This document shows positions 8,335 to 16,975 of a stretch of DNA of 64,000 nt, one piece after another. This DNA is from Flavobacterium cyclinae (lineage in GTDB: Bacteria > Bacteroidota > Bacteroidia > Flavobacteriales > Flavobacteriaceae), in the NCBI RefSeq assembly GCF_021172145.1, contig NZ_CP089095.1, positions 1,612,001-1,676,000 of the forward strand, in the 5' to 3' direction. Numbering within the stretch: the stretch's first letter is position 1; each line of letters begins with the position of its first letter. The position numbers were made by a program, and so were the translations under genes. The notes beneath the pieces were generated by a model that saw only the letters and a program-made list of their open reading frames with translations, did no database searches and was not told where the DNA came from.

Positions 8335-9192
8335 TTATTTGTTTTTCACCCATTTATTAATCATGTATTTTGTTATTGGTTTAAGTGGTTTTCCTGTAAT
8401 TGGGTGGAATCCATGTGTATTGAAAAATTCTGGTTTTCCGTTTACTTTAGCATACCAAACTACAGGTTTGTCATTTACAAAGAAAGTAGTATGTTCATTT
8501 ACTTCAATTTTTTTAAGTTTTGCCTTGTTCTCGTCTGCCGGTTCTAAAGGAATTTCTAAAAATTCTTCTGTAGTCTTGGAATTACATTCTACATATTCAT
8601 AGTGGTCTACTTGCCATTGCATACATTCTTTATCCTCAATAATTAGATCTTTTGCGGTATAGCCCGCTGAAAATAAACCAGCTACAGATAATACACCAAT
8701 CCCTATTTTCTTTTTCCAATTATTCTTTTCATCTAGTTTAGGTGTAGGAATTACAATATGATTTCGTTTTTCTACATTTTTATCATCCTCAACTTTCGTT
8801 AATTCTTCAACTGTTTCTATTCCTTTTTGTTTTGTGGCAAATATTCTAAATGGTCTTAACTTATAATCTACTAGTAATGCTGCAATATTTATTGTCTCAA
8901 TATCTGTTAAATCGGTTTCCCCTTTCAAAAAGGTTTCAATTGGTCTGAACTTATCCGTTTGATTTTGTAGTTTGAAACGATTCCCTGCTTCATACTCAAA
9001 TCCAAAGACCAAATTAAAACTTATTTTATCTTCTTTTTCAATTGATTCTTTTAATCTTTCCTCACACAATTGACGCAGTTTTGCTCTTGATGGTGCAATC
9101 AAGAAGCTTGAATATTTTCCTAGTTTTTCTATTTCATATTGTTCTTTAATGGCTTTTTTGTAGGCTTCTAAAGCAGCTGTTCTTGTTGTCAT
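8335..9192 (-). CDS. Hypothetical single-pass membrane protein
   Basis: A 285-residue reverse-strand protein. The first 150 residues are charged and presumably cytoplasmic. One hydrophobic stretch (GIGVLSVAGLFSAGYTA, about residues 163-182) looks like a transmembrane helix. The 100-residue C-terminal part (EVNEHTTFFVNDKPVVWY and a Gly/Pro-rich end) would be on the other side. I do not recognise a family. It is the only reverse-strand gene in the first 43 kb and separates the CGACA-operator cluster from the following operon. The start ATG is preceded by four evenly spaced TAGGAAT repeats and, further up, by the reverse-strand -7 box TACATTTG (9320-9313). Confidence 0.7.
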   Translation of the reverse strand: MTTRTAALEAYKKAIKEQYEIEKLGKYSSFLIAPSRAKLRQLCEERLKESIEKEDKISFNLVFGFEYEAGNRFKLQNQTDKFRPIETFLKGETDLTDIETINIAALLVDYKLRPFRIFATKQKGIETVEELTKVEDDKNVEKRNHIVIPTPKLDEKNNWKKKIGIGVLSVAGLFSAGYTAKDLIIEDKECMQWQVDHYEYVECNSKTTEEFLEIPLEPADENKAKLKKIEVNEHTTFFVNDKPVVWYAKVNGKPEFFNTHGFHPITGKPLKPITKYMINKWVKNK

Positions 9193-9203
9193 AACGGATT
9201 AAT

Positions 9204-9238
9204 TAGGAATCTTTAGGAATAGTAGGAATTTTAGGAAT
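9204..9238. repeat. Four TAGGAAT direct repeats at 9-10 bp spacing
   Basis: TAGGAAT begins at 9204, 9214, 9223 and 9232, roughly one helical turn apart, in the leader of the reverse-strand gene ending at 9192. Such phasing suits binding of a protein to one face of the DNA or RNA. The function is unknown. Confidence 0.5.
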
Positions 9239-9339
9239 TCCTTATAAACACTCACTTAAAAACGTAATTCCTTTGCCTCAGAATTAGTTCTTGTTTTAAC
9301 TAGCTATTGAAACAAATGTACAAAACTGATTTTAAAATA

Positions 9340-9480
9340 GTGTTGCTATGCAGAACCGAATTTTTATTCGGGAAGTATAAAATGCAAGTTCTGTTGTAGC
9401 ACGCTAACACTTCCCACACAAAATACTCCATCAAGGAGCATCGATTTTAAATCGAAGTTGTTTTCGGATCCATTTCCGAA
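9340..9480. other. Hairpin-rich intergenic element
   Basis: This gap holds nested inverted repeats. An outer imperfect stem pairs GTGTT-GCTA-CAGAAC (9340-9356) with GTTCTG-TAGC-AACAC (9388-9410), enclosing the hairpin CCGAAT-TTTT-ATTCGG (9356-9371). An alternative pairing GGGAAGT / ACTTCCC (9370-9376 with 9409-9415) exists. Further hairpins follow: CTCC/GGAG near 9427-9437, a CGATTTTAAATCG palindrome at 9442-9454, and TTCGGA/TCCGAA near 9463-9479. It could be a structured leader for the small lipoprotein, a small RNA, or a folded recombination site. The rest of 9193-9516 shows nothing else. Confidence 0.45.
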
Positions 9481-9516
9481 CAGCCTAACTCATGTTCAAT
9501 TTTAAAAATTATTACA

Positions 9517-9726
9517 ATGAAAAAATATTTAGTGGTTGCTTTTATAGCATTAGGAAGCGTTTTAATTTCTTGTTCAAATGATGATAATGAGGCTTTATCA
9601 ACTCCACAAATAGAAATAGAATCACAGGAATTTGATTATACTTTGAGTCAAAAGGAAGGTGATTCTACAGGAATTACCGATGGCGATACTGGTGGTCAAG
9701 GAGGAAATAATCCTATTAAACCTTAA
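9517..9726 (+). CDS. Small lipoprotein
   Basis: A 69-residue protein with a lipoprotein signal peptide (Lys-Lys, hydrophobic core, lipobox LISC at about residues 16-19). The mature part is only about 50 residues, acidic and Gly-rich at the end. It should be lipidated and exported to the inner or outer membrane. No family is recognised and no catalytic motif is visible. It stands alone between the hairpin-rich leader and a strong terminator, so it is a monocistronic transcript. Confidence 0.75.
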   Translation: MKKYLVVAFIALGSVLISCSNDDNEALSTPQIEIESQEFDYTLSQKEGDSTGITDGDTGGQGGNNPIKP

Positions 9727-9748
9727 AAATTTATAATCTTTTATTAAC

Positions 9749-9778
9749 GGGAGTGTTTTTAAACACTCCCTTTTTTTT
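9749..9778 (+). terminator. Strong Rho-independent terminator
   Basis: The 10-bp stem GGGAGTGTTT / AAACACTCCC (9749-9770) with a 2-nt loop is followed by eight T (9771-9778). It ends the small lipoprotein transcript. Confidence 0.92.
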
Positions 9779-9854
9779 GTCCGTACGGATTTCCGTATGG
9801 ATTTAAAGTTTCAAGTTTCTAAGTTTGAAAAGAAATTGTTGAAAACGATTTTAT

Positions 9855-9891
9855 TACTGCATTGAGGTTGCAGTAGTATAAAGTATAATTG
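9855..9891 (+). promoter_or_regulatory. Operator TACTGCA-N7-TGCAGTA and -7 box before the DUF4407/channel operon
   Basis: A perfect 7-bp inverted repeat with 7-nt spacer spans 9855-9875. Its core TGCA-N7-TGCA (9858-9872) ends 11 nt before TATAATTG (9884-9891), one base off TAnnTTTG. The next gene encodes an HTH protein, so autoregulation is likely. The same core and spacing recur at 44936 and, with one change, at 47879. Confidence 0.62.
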
Positions 9892-9898
9892 TAAAGGT

Positions 9899-10129
9899 TT
9901 GGATATACGTATCATCATAAAGATTCACGAGCTGATTGAGGTTGAACTAACGGGAAGTCCAAAAGACTTTGCGAAGAAAATCAATGTATCTGAGCGTACG
10001 ATTTACAATTATTTAGAATTCATGAAAGCAGAACTTCAAGCTCCAATAGTATATAATGGCTCTAAAAAAAGTTATTGTTATGATGGGGAGTGTAGATTGA
10101 GGTTTAGGAATAATGAAAATAAATTATGA
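9899..10129 (+). CDS. Small winged-HTH regulator
   Basis: A 76-residue protein built of one HTH_11/DeoR-like domain: helix IKIHELI, then KDFAKKINVSERTIYNYLEFM (about residues 22-42) as the helix-turn-helix, and a short wing ending in a Cys/Arg-rich tail. It is the first gene of the operon and follows a palindromic operator, so it probably regulates that operon. The start is uncertain: the frame begins with TTG at 9899, only a few bases after the predicted transcription start, with a stop upstream at 9863 and no nearby ATG. The mRNA may be almost leaderless. The stop overlaps the next ATG (ATGA). Confidence 0.7.
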   Translation: MDIRIIIKIHELIEVELTGSPKDFAKKINVSERTIYNYLEFMKAELQAPIVYNGSKKSYCYDGECRLRFRNNENKL

Positions 10130-10647
10130 ACCATTTTATTTTAATAATTATTAATTCAATAATACTCTATTTTAAAATTGGGATAAGTTTTTTATTGATT
10201 CTATTTAAAAAAGATAAGCGACTTATTGAACTTTATTTTGATAGTGGGAATGAAGTTTTATTTGAAAATAGTTTTTTAATATTAAATTATCGTTTTAAGA
10301 ATGCTATTTTTTATAGCATCAACAACAAGCTTACAGTAGAAAACAACATTAAAATTTATAATGTTAATAATTTAAATGAAGTTATTCATTTCGTTGTTTA
10401 TGGATGGTTTGAAACCAAGCATTATGTTATTGAAGTTAAACCCCAAAAAAAAATTAACAAAGAAACATTTATTACAGAAATTTCAAATTTAAAAATATCA
10501 ATTATTCCGCTTGAATTTCTGAATTTAACTGCAAAAGATGTTAATCTTAAAAGTAAGACTATTTCTATAAATTTTTCAAAAGTATTAATAGAAAAAAATA
10601 ATATAAATATTAAAACGAATTCATTCACTCAAAACGACTTTTTATGA
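10126..10647 (+). CDS. Hypothetical membrane-anchored protein
   Basis: A 173-residue protein with one N-terminal hydrophobic segment (about residues 3-27) and a 145-residue soluble part rich in Lys, Asn and Ile with a beta-strand pattern. It overlaps both neighbours by ATGA, so it is translationally coupled to the HTH gene before and the DUF4407 gene after. No family is recognised. Topology suggests a membrane-tethered accessory of the DUF4407 proteins. Confidence 0.65.
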   Translation: MNHFILIIINSIILYFKIGISFLLILFKKDKRLIELYFDSGNEVLFENSFLILNYRFKNAIFYSINNKLTVENNIKIYNVNNLNEVIHFVVYGWFETKHYVIEVKPQKKINKETFITEISNLKISIIPLEFLNLTAKDVNLKSKTISINFSKVLIEKNNINIKTNSFTQNDFL

Positions 10648-11915
10648 CACGCGATTATTATCAATTACCAAAAGCTGGAAAAGTAATGCAATTTCTGTGG
10701 AAATGTGCAGGAGGAGATAAATACCTTTTAGAACGAGCTACTTATTCAGACCAAATTAAATATATGTGTTTAGGTGGTATTGTATTTGCCACAGGCGCAA
10801 TGGCGGGATTAGCTGGTGGATATGCATTTTATACTATTTTTTCTCCAAAGTCTTCCAATGTAATAAATAAAACTAAAACAATTGTAGACACAATTGATAA
10901 TGTTTCAGTAGACACAACTACTCTAATATTATCAATTATTTTTGGTATTATTTGGGGATTAATAATATTCAATATAGATAGATTTATAGTTACTAGTACT
11001 GGTAAAGGTGATGGTACGGAGGAAATTACTTGGTTAGAATTTAAAACTGCAATTCCAAGAATTTTGATGGGTATGATTATCGCTATTACAATTTCAAAAC
11101 CTATTGAGATAAGAATGTTTCAAACTGAAATTAATTTAGCCGTTCAAAAAGAACAAGAAAAAGAAAAAAATTCTTTAATAGCACAAGCTAATTCAAATTA
11201 TGAGGCGAAAGTGAAGGAAATTAAAGTGAAGTTAGGACAGTTACAAACAACAATTGATGAAAAAAATAGACAAGTAGCGGATTTAAGAATTGAAATATCT
11301 AAAGAAATTACCGGAAAGAATAATAATGGAGATGGCTTTGGACCAAGAGCTAGAGAATTAGAAAGACAAGCAGATTTATTAGAAACACAAATAAAAGCCT
11401 TAGAAAATACTGAAGAGTATAAGAACTCCTTGCAAGACAGAAGAAGATATGAACTTCAAAAACAAAAAGATATTGAAATTGCAGAAAAAAAAGGAGCTTC
11501 ATTAGATGGGTTATTAATAAGAATTCAAAAAGCTCATGAAATTGCAGGCTTTTGGATTTCTCTTTTCATTACATTACTTTTTATGGCAATTGAGTTAACC
11601 CCAATATTTTTCAAATTAATGTTAACCAAAACAACCTATGATTATTTAGCTGAAAATAGAGATGAGTTAATTAAAGCAGATTATGGAATTGAAGTACAAT
11701 ATGATAAATATAAAGACAAAGAAGGAGTTGAAAGACACCTTGTTATTAATCATGAAGCTGAAAAATTAATATATGAAAAAATAAAAGTTACAGAAATCCA
11801 AAAAGAATTAACCGATTATGCTGTTCAAAAATACAAGGAAAGAGAAATGAAAAAAATTGATGAAAATTTAGACACTTATATTTCAACAATTAATAATGGA
11901 GAAAAGAATTCATAA
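10644..11915 (+). CDS. DUF4407 membrane coiled-coil protein
   Basis: A 423-residue protein matching the DUF4407 pattern. It opens with the segment FLWKCAGGDKYLLER. Transmembrane helices lie at about residues 42-70, 90-112 (ending in the characteristic NIDRFIV) and 130-150. A long coiled coil follows at about 165-290, then a fourth membrane helix at about 300-325 and a charged C-terminal tail. DUF4407 proteins are inner-membrane proteins of unknown function, found in Bacteroidota and actinobacteria. A second, more divergent DUF4407 gene overlaps this one by 20 bp, so the two probably form a hetero-oligomer. The family call is from the NIDRF signature and topology. Confidence 0.8.
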   Translation: MTRDYYQLPKAGKVMQFLWKCAGGDKYLLERATYSDQIKYMCLGGIVFATGAMAGLAGGYAFYTIFSPKSSNVINKTKTIVDTIDNVSVDTTTLILSIIFGIIWGLIIFNIDRFIVTSTGKGDGTEEITWLEFKTAIPRILMGMIIAITISKPIEIRMFQTEINLAVQKEQEKEKNSLIAQANSNYEAKVKEIKVKLGQLQTTIDEKNRQVADLRIEISKEITGKNNNGDGFGPRARELERQADLLETQIKALENTEEYKNSLQDRRRYELQKQKDIEIAEKKGASLDGLLIRIQKAHEIAGFWISLFITLLFMAIELTPIFFKLMLTKTTYDYLAENRDELIKADYGIEVQYDKYKDKEGVERHLVINHEAEKLIYEKIKVTEIQKELTDYAVQKYKEREMKKIDENLDTYISTINNGEKNS

Positions 11916-13404
11916 AAATATTTTTAGATTTCTACTCACTTGTTCAGGTGAAGATATGCTGATACTTGAAAAGTGTAATCAACGTATTAGAAATAGGTTT
12001 GCGTTGTTGGGCTTTTTTGTATTGCTAATTTTTATTGGTTGCTTTTCTAGCGCTTCTTTTTTTGTTTATTCAATGTTTGATGGCGCTTACTGGATAAGTT
12101 TACCAGTTGGAATCATTTGGGGATTTATTGTAGTAAATCTATATTTATTGTTATTGCATACTATATCACCTCCAATTATTCCTTTAAGTACAAAAAATAA
12201 GAAATCAAAAACTATTTCTTTTAATTTTTTTAATCTTTCAATGTTATTACGTATTGGGTTTATGATGTTATTAGCTATAATTATTGCCCAACCACTGAAT
12301 GTTTTTTTGTTATCCAAAAGTGTACAAGATGATATTGCAAAGCATAAAGTCATTGAAAGGGTAAAAATGTTTTCACTCACTAACAAAGGATTGATAAAAA
12401 ATGAATTACAAGCATTAAATGAATTTAAAAGTAAAGTATTGTTTTTTTCAAATCCAAGTGAAGAAAATGATTTAAATAGTAAAATAGCTATTATCGAATC
12501 TAAAGTTATAAATGATAGCCTATTTTTGAAAGAATCATTGTTTAAAATTAGAAGAATTAATCAATTAGATGAACAATTATTTTTAAACAATAAAGAGCAA
12601 CAAGAAAAGGAATTGTTAATTAATGACTTAGAGATTAATTTAGACAATGAACTAAATTCAGATAATCAATTCATTGCAACTATTTCAACAAGTTCTAATT
12701 CAAATAGTTATTATCAAATGTTTAATACATTTGTCTCAAATTTTAAAAATATCCTCATTGAAAAAAACGAAAATTATCAAAATTTAAATTCAATTCTTGA
12801 TAAAAGTAATTTTTATGTTAAAACGATTCAATTATTATTAATTAAAAATCCTTTTTCATGGATTTTAACAATACTAGTTTGTTCTATTTTTTTAATTCCA
12901 ATCTATACAAAATACAAAGTAAGAGATTTATGTGCTAGGTTATTTAATATTGAAAGTAATAATTCAGATTTTATTAAATTAAGAGAACAACTTATTCAAA
13001 CCACTAATTTTAGTTGGTTATCAAATACCATTTTAAAAAGTAAAATTCAGGATTATCATACATCGGATTATTATTTTCATAGAATGCTTATAGAACATAA
13101 AATCATTTTAGAGGAATATGAAATAATGAAACGAAAGTTTTCGATTGTTCTTTCAGAAAGAATTAAAGAATACAATAAAGAATCGTTAAAGCGAATATTA
13201 CCCTTATTGGAGAAATTAAAAGATATTAATCCACAGAAATACAAAATATTAGTAGAAGATATTAATAATGAATACTCTTTAACTCATGTAGAAAAATTTG
13301 AATATTGGTTGGATTCTCCATTTAGAACAATTAGACCTTCAATCAATGTCGTAAAAAATAATGAAAAAGAGTTTTTAGATTTCATTTATAATTTAGAAGA
13401 ATAA
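11896..13404 (+). CDS. Divergent DUF4407-like membrane protein
   Basis: A 502-residue paralogue of the preceding gene with the same layout: the opening FLLTCSGEDMLILEK mirrors the FLWKCAGGDKYLLER of its neighbour. Membrane helices lie at about residues 33-60, 66-90, 112-137 and 318-342, with a long helical, Asn/Glu-rich segment between the third and fourth. The NIDRF signature is lost. The start lies inside the previous gene (20-bp overlap). Two DUF4407 copies side by side suggest a duplicated pair acting as one complex, with this copy drifting faster. Function is not known. Confidence 0.68.
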   Translation: MEKRIHKNIFRFLLTCSGEDMLILEKCNQRIRNRFALLGFFVLLIFIGCFSSASFFVYSMFDGAYWISLPVGIIWGFIVVNLYLLLLHTISPPIIPLSTKNKKSKTISFNFFNLSMLLRIGFMMLLAIIIAQPLNVFLLSKSVQDDIAKHKVIERVKMFSLTNKGLIKNELQALNEFKSKVLFFSNPSEENDLNSKIAIIESKVINDSLFLKESLFKIRRINQLDEQLFLNNKEQQEKELLINDLEINLDNELNSDNQFIATISTSSNSNSYYQMFNTFVSNFKNILIEKNENYQNLNSILDKSNFYVKTIQLLLIKNPFSWILTILVCSIFLIPIYTKYKVRDLCARLFNIESNNSDFIKLREQLIQTTNFSWLSNTILKSKIQDYHTSDYYFHRMLIEHKIILEEYEIMKRKFSIVLSERIKEYNKESLKRILPLLEKLKDINPQKYKILVEDINNEYSLTHVEKFEYWLDSPFRTIRPSINVVKNNEKEFLDFIYNLEE

Positions 13405-13410
13405 CCAACA

Positions 13411-15195
13411 ATGGAAAATACAATTGAAAATATTTTGAATATTGAGTCTTTTGTTGGTGAAGACGGGAATAGCTATGTAAAAATAACTAAAGAGATTCTT
13501 ACTCCAAGAAAAACCTATTTAAAAGGTACTATCTCTGGAAAATATAGAGGAACTCGATTAGTTGGTTATTCTAGTTATGAAGATTTATTTGATTTCGAAA
13601 TATATGAAGCTGAAGTAAATTGTAAGTCAAAAGACGATGTAAGGAAAAATAAATCCTTTGAATTTCCTAATGATTTTAAAGGAATAAATGTTGATTCAAT
13701 TTCTGGAAATGTTTTCCCAAAAGACAAATTACCATCGACGTTACCTGTACAAATGTTATCTGATGGTAAAAGCTTTGGTATTAATTTGTTAGAACCAAAG
13801 CTTTATGAATTTGAAATAATTCGAAAATTACATCAAACTGAAGGTGATGAAGTATTTGGTTCCTTTAATGCTTATGTAACGGGGTATGTTTTTGATTATG
13901 AAAGTGAAATAGTAGAGGAAATTAAAGAGCAATTAAATAATGGAAGAGATGAAGACAAAGATGAGAATAATGATTTAATAACGGATAATAAAGTTTGCGA
14001 ATCAAGTAAAGTTCCAACAGGTAGAACCAACAGAAAGGGAGATTATATAAGTAAAGAATATCGTTGTAAGCATCACAATGATACCGTTTGGGATGATTAT
14101 ATTTATAAACCAGAAAAGCCTATTACAGAAACTGGTGGCGGATGCTTTTCGAGCATTTTTAGTATTTTATTGTTAATCATAGGACTCTTTTTATTGATTA
14201 AATTTCTTCCAGGACTTTTATATTTAATAGGCTTCTTTATAATAATTTCTTTAATTTCCTTTTTAGAACCAGTTCTTAGATGGATTTTTAGGATTTTAGG
14301 TCCATTATTATTAATTGCATTTATAGGTTCATTAATTTACAATTTTAGTAAGAGTGGAGGAGGTAGAAATTTTTCTCCTATACCATCAAGTACAGATGTT
14401 CCAAGGGAAACAACACCTATAGTTGAACCTTTACCAGTTGTTGAAAATGAAACAGATAATTACAACCCAATTGATTCTACTCAAGTAGTCCAAGAAAAAA
14501 ATGACAGTATAATAACTCGATATAGACAATGGAAAGATTATAAAGGAAATGTTTACGAAGGAACCTATCAGATTAAATTGAGTGACTATAGAAAAGCTTC
14601 GTTTTTTAAAAATAATTTGGGCTTAAATGACCAAAGCATAAAAAATTATGATCAAATAATACATAATTTAAAAGAGAATGATAAATCTAAATTAAATGGT
14701 TTGTATCGCATGTTTGATAGTATTCAAAATGCTAATCAATTGAATAAAAATCAATTTGCAGAAATGGTTGTAACGTTTGTTCAGGATATACGCTATGCTT
14801 TAGTTTTATCTGATGGGTGTGATCCATCATTGTATAACGACCGTTTTACAAGAAACTACCTTTTAAATAATAAAGGTTTTTGTGATGGAAATCAGAGATT
14901 TGGAATTAATACTCCAGTTGAATTTTTGACGAATTTAAAAGGAGATTGCGATACTCGAACACTTTTACTTTATACAATTTTGTCACACTATAACTATGAT
15001 GTGGCAGTAATGAGCAGCGAGTTTTATGGTCATTCCATTTTAGGTATTAATTTGCCCTATAATGGTTTAGCCTATAATTATAAAAATCAGAAATACATTT
15101 TGTGGGAAACTACAGCATTGGGAGCAAAACCAGGTATAATTTCGAATGACATTTCAAATACTAATTATTGGAGAATATCCTTAAAATCAAAATAA
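13411..15195 (+). CDS. Membrane-anchored transglutaminase-like (papain-fold) protein
   Basis: A 594-residue protein. The first 240 residues form a soluble region of unknown fold. Two to three membrane helices follow at about 245-312, starting with a Gly-Gly-Gly-Cys. After a Pro/Thr-rich linker, the C-terminal 200 residues look like a transglutaminase-like domain: C513 in KGDCDTRT, H541 in YGHS and an acidic E566 in ILWETT form the expected Cys-His-Asp/Glu order. Such domains cleave or cross-link peptides. It lies 6 bp after the DUF4407 pair and 1 bp before a small membrane protein. In this operon the domain could be the sensor-protease or the effector on the far side of the membrane. Domain call good, role inferred. 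Confidence 0.72.
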   Translation: MENTIENILNIESFVGEDGNSYVKITKEILTPRKTYLKGTISGKYRGTRLVGYSSYEDLFDFEIYEAEVNCKSKDDVRKNKSFEFPNDFKGINVDSISGNVFPKDKLPSTLPVQMLSDGKSFGINLLEPKLYEFEIIRKLHQTEGDEVFGSFNAYVTGYVFDYESEIVEEIKEQLNNGRDEDKDENNDLITDNKVCESSKVPTGRTNRKGDYISKEYRCKHHNDTVWDDYIYKPEKPITETGGGCFSSIFSILLLIIGLFLLIKFLPGLLYLIGFFIIISLISFLEPVLRWIFRILGPLLLIAFIGSLIYNFSKSGGGRNFSPIPSSTDVPRETTPIVEPLPVVENETDNYNPIDSTQVVQEKNDSIITRYRQWKDYKGNVYEGTYQIKLSDYRKASFFKNNLGLNDQSIKNYDQIIHNLKENDKSKLNGLYRMFDSIQNANQLNKNQFAEMVVTFVQDIRYALVLSDGCDPSLYNDRFTRNYLLNNKGFCDGNQRFGINTPVEFLTNLKGDCDTRTLLLYTILSHYNYDVAVMSSEFYGHSILGINLPYNGLAYNYKNQKYILWETTALGAKPGIISNDISNTNYWRISLKSK

Positions 15196-15196
15196 T

Positions 15197-15703
15197 ATGA
15201 ATAAACAAAGTCTTTTTTTTACTTTTATTGTAGCAATAGTAACATTACTTATTGCATTGAACCTAATTTCTATTCTAGCAAAAAAGAAAAATATTAATAC
15301 AACTAATTTAAGACTAAATACTAGCTTATCCTTATGGTATTTATCAATTTTATTACCTTTTTTCTTGTTACTAAAGGTTTCTTTAGAGATGATTGAAAAT
15401 TCAATTGAAGTACTTATATATTCTGCTACATCTGAAAATACATTTTTAGCAGTAATGGAAAAAATACTTGTCTACGTTGGTTTGTCTTTTGTGTTTTCTG
15501 TTATTGTTTATTTGATTACTGAAAAATTAATCACATTCTCTTTTGGTAAACGACAAGATTCTATTGAAATTGAGAATAATAATTATTCTTATTTCATTTT
15601 TAAATTGAGTTTAGCAACATTATTAGTTTATAGTCTTTTATCAGTTTATGAACATTTTTTAAGATGGTTTTTACCTGTAGTTGAAACTCCTTTTTATCAT
15701 TAA
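15197..15703 (+). CDS. Hypothetical membrane protein
   Basis: A 168-residue protein with about four hydrophobic segments (about residues 6-28, 45-65, 90-112 and 130-150) and short hydrophilic loops. It starts 1 bp after the transglutaminase-like gene and ends 3 bp before the channel-like gene, so it belongs to the operon. I recognise no family. It may be a structural subunit of the membrane complex the operon seems to encode. Confidence 0.65.
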   Translation: MNKQSLFFTFIVAIVTLLIALNLISILAKKKNINTTNLRLNTSLSLWYLSILLPFFLLLKVSLEMIENSIEVLIYSATSENTFLAVMEKILVYVGLSFVFSVIVYLITEKLITFSFGKRQDSIEIENNNYSYFIFKLSLATLLVYSLLSVYEHFLRWFLPVVETPFYH

Positions 15704-15706
15704 ATA

Positions 15707-16672
15707 ATGAAAAAAGTAATTTTAATATTATATTTAATTATCCCACTTATTTCATTTTCAAAGAATAGTAATGGTGTAAAAGACACCCTAAAGGTTGGGG
15801 TTTATGTTGATAATATTTATGATATAAATTACTTAAATTCAAGTTATAAAACTATTTTCTATGTTTGGTTTATTTCAACAAAAGAACTTAAAACAGATAA
15901 CATTAATAAAGATATTTCAAATTTTTTAGATGTTGATAAATTAATAGAATACAATTCATTACTTGTTGAATCAAATTTAATAAAAGATAGTACAAGTAAT
16001 AAATATTATTATTTAAATAAGATTAATGCCACAATTTTAAACAATTTAGATGTTTCAAAATTTCCATTTGATAATCAAAAGCTTACTATTTATTTAGAGT
16101 TAAATACACATTATAAAGGAGATTTTGTTGTTTTATTAGATAAAAGAAATTCTAAGATTAAACCTAATTTTATTGATAAATGGGAAATAGGTAAAGTTGA
16201 TTTTAAATATGATTCTAAAAATTGGGATTCAAATTTTGGGGATATTTTAAATGAAAAATACGAGTTAGATGCTATTAGTATAAATATTCCTCTTTACAGA
16301 GAATCATGGACTATTTATTGGAAGTTATTTGTAGTACTTTTTATTTCTTTTTTCTTGACATCTATTAGTGTTTTTATACCAAATAAGAATAGTGAACAAA
16401 AACTTTCATTGATAGTAGGTTCTCTTTTTACTGCGATAGGGAATAAATATATAACAGAGTCTTATTTACCAATATCTGATCAATTTAATTTGTCAGATAA
16501 ATTACATTTAATTACTTTTATTTTTATTGCTTTTTTTTCAATTTATGCGATATTTGAACAGAGAGCAAGATTAAAAGATGATTTTAAAAAAGATTTTTAT
16601 GTATTTGTAATATCAATAGTGATTTATATATTATTTATTTCGATAACTACTTATTCTTATAGTGATAATTAA
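15707..16672 (+). CDS. Pentameric ligand-gated ion channel-like protein
   Basis: A 321-residue protein with a signal peptide (residues 1-19), a beta-rich extracellular-type domain and four C-terminal membrane helices (about 205-224, 232-246, 267-283 and 297-314). The segment KFPFDNQKL (118-126) is the hallmark F-P-F-D-x-Q of the Cys-loop/GLIC ligand-binding domain. Length and order (signal, ~185-residue beta domain, M1-M4) match prokaryotic pLGICs. The Cys-loop disulphide is absent, as in bacterial relatives. M2 is short, so pore properties cannot be judged. It sits 3 bp after a membrane protein inside the DUF4407 operon. pLGIC homologues are uncommon in bacteria and, to my knowledge, not described with DUF4407. 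It could serve as a ligand-gated effector that depolarises the cell. Confidence 0.68.
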   Translation: MKKVILILYLIIPLISFSKNSNGVKDTLKVGVYVDNIYDINYLNSSYKTIFYVWFISTKELKTDNINKDISNFLDVDKLIEYNSLLVESNLIKDSTSNKYYYLNKINATILNNLDVSKFPFDNQKLTIYLELNTHYKGDFVVLLDKRNSKIKPNFIDKWEIGKVDFKYDSKNWDSNFGDILNEKYELDAISINIPLYRESWTIYWKLFVVLFISFFLTSISVFIPNKNSEQKLSLIVGSLFTAIGNKYITESYLPISDQFNLSDKLHLITFIFIAFFSIYAIFEQRARLKDDFKKDFYVFVISIVIYILFISITTYSYSDN

Positions 16673-16678
16673 TATTTT

Positions 16679-16975
16679 ATGGAAAAACTTTTAAAAATAT
16701 TCTTGTTTATTTTCCTCTTCGGTTGTCTGATCGACTTTCCTTACGGCTATTACCAATTCGTTCGTTTTGCTGCTTTAGTTGGGTTTGGTTATTTAGCTTT
16801 TAACGCAAATGAACAAGGGTACAAAAATGAAGCTTTTGTTTATTTGGCATTGGCTGTATTATTTCAACCTTTTATTAAAATTGCTCTTGGTAGAACTATT
16901 TGGATTATTGTGGACGTAATGGTTGGAATAGGATTGATTGTATCCTTATTTTTCCCTAAATCCAAAACTAAATGA
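16679..16975 (+). CDS. Small membrane protein, probably DUF6804
   Basis: A 98-residue protein with three hydrophobic helices and the pattern YYQFVRFAAL near residue 25 and FQPFIKIALGR near residue 60. This agrees with the small DUF6804 family as I remember it, but I cannot check. It begins 6 bp after the channel-like gene and overlaps the next gene by ATGA, so it is co-translated. Its role is unknown. Confidence 0.6.
   Translation: MEKLLKIFLFIFLFGCLIDFPYGYYQFVRFAALVGFGYLAFNANEQGYKNEAFVYLALAVLFQPFIKIALGRTIWIIVDVMVGIGLIVSLFFPKSKTK

Noticed and set aside
9340..9489. Integron attC site
   Set aside because: The nested arms resemble one, but the R'/R'' core boxes do not pair in the right places and no integrase or cassette array is present.
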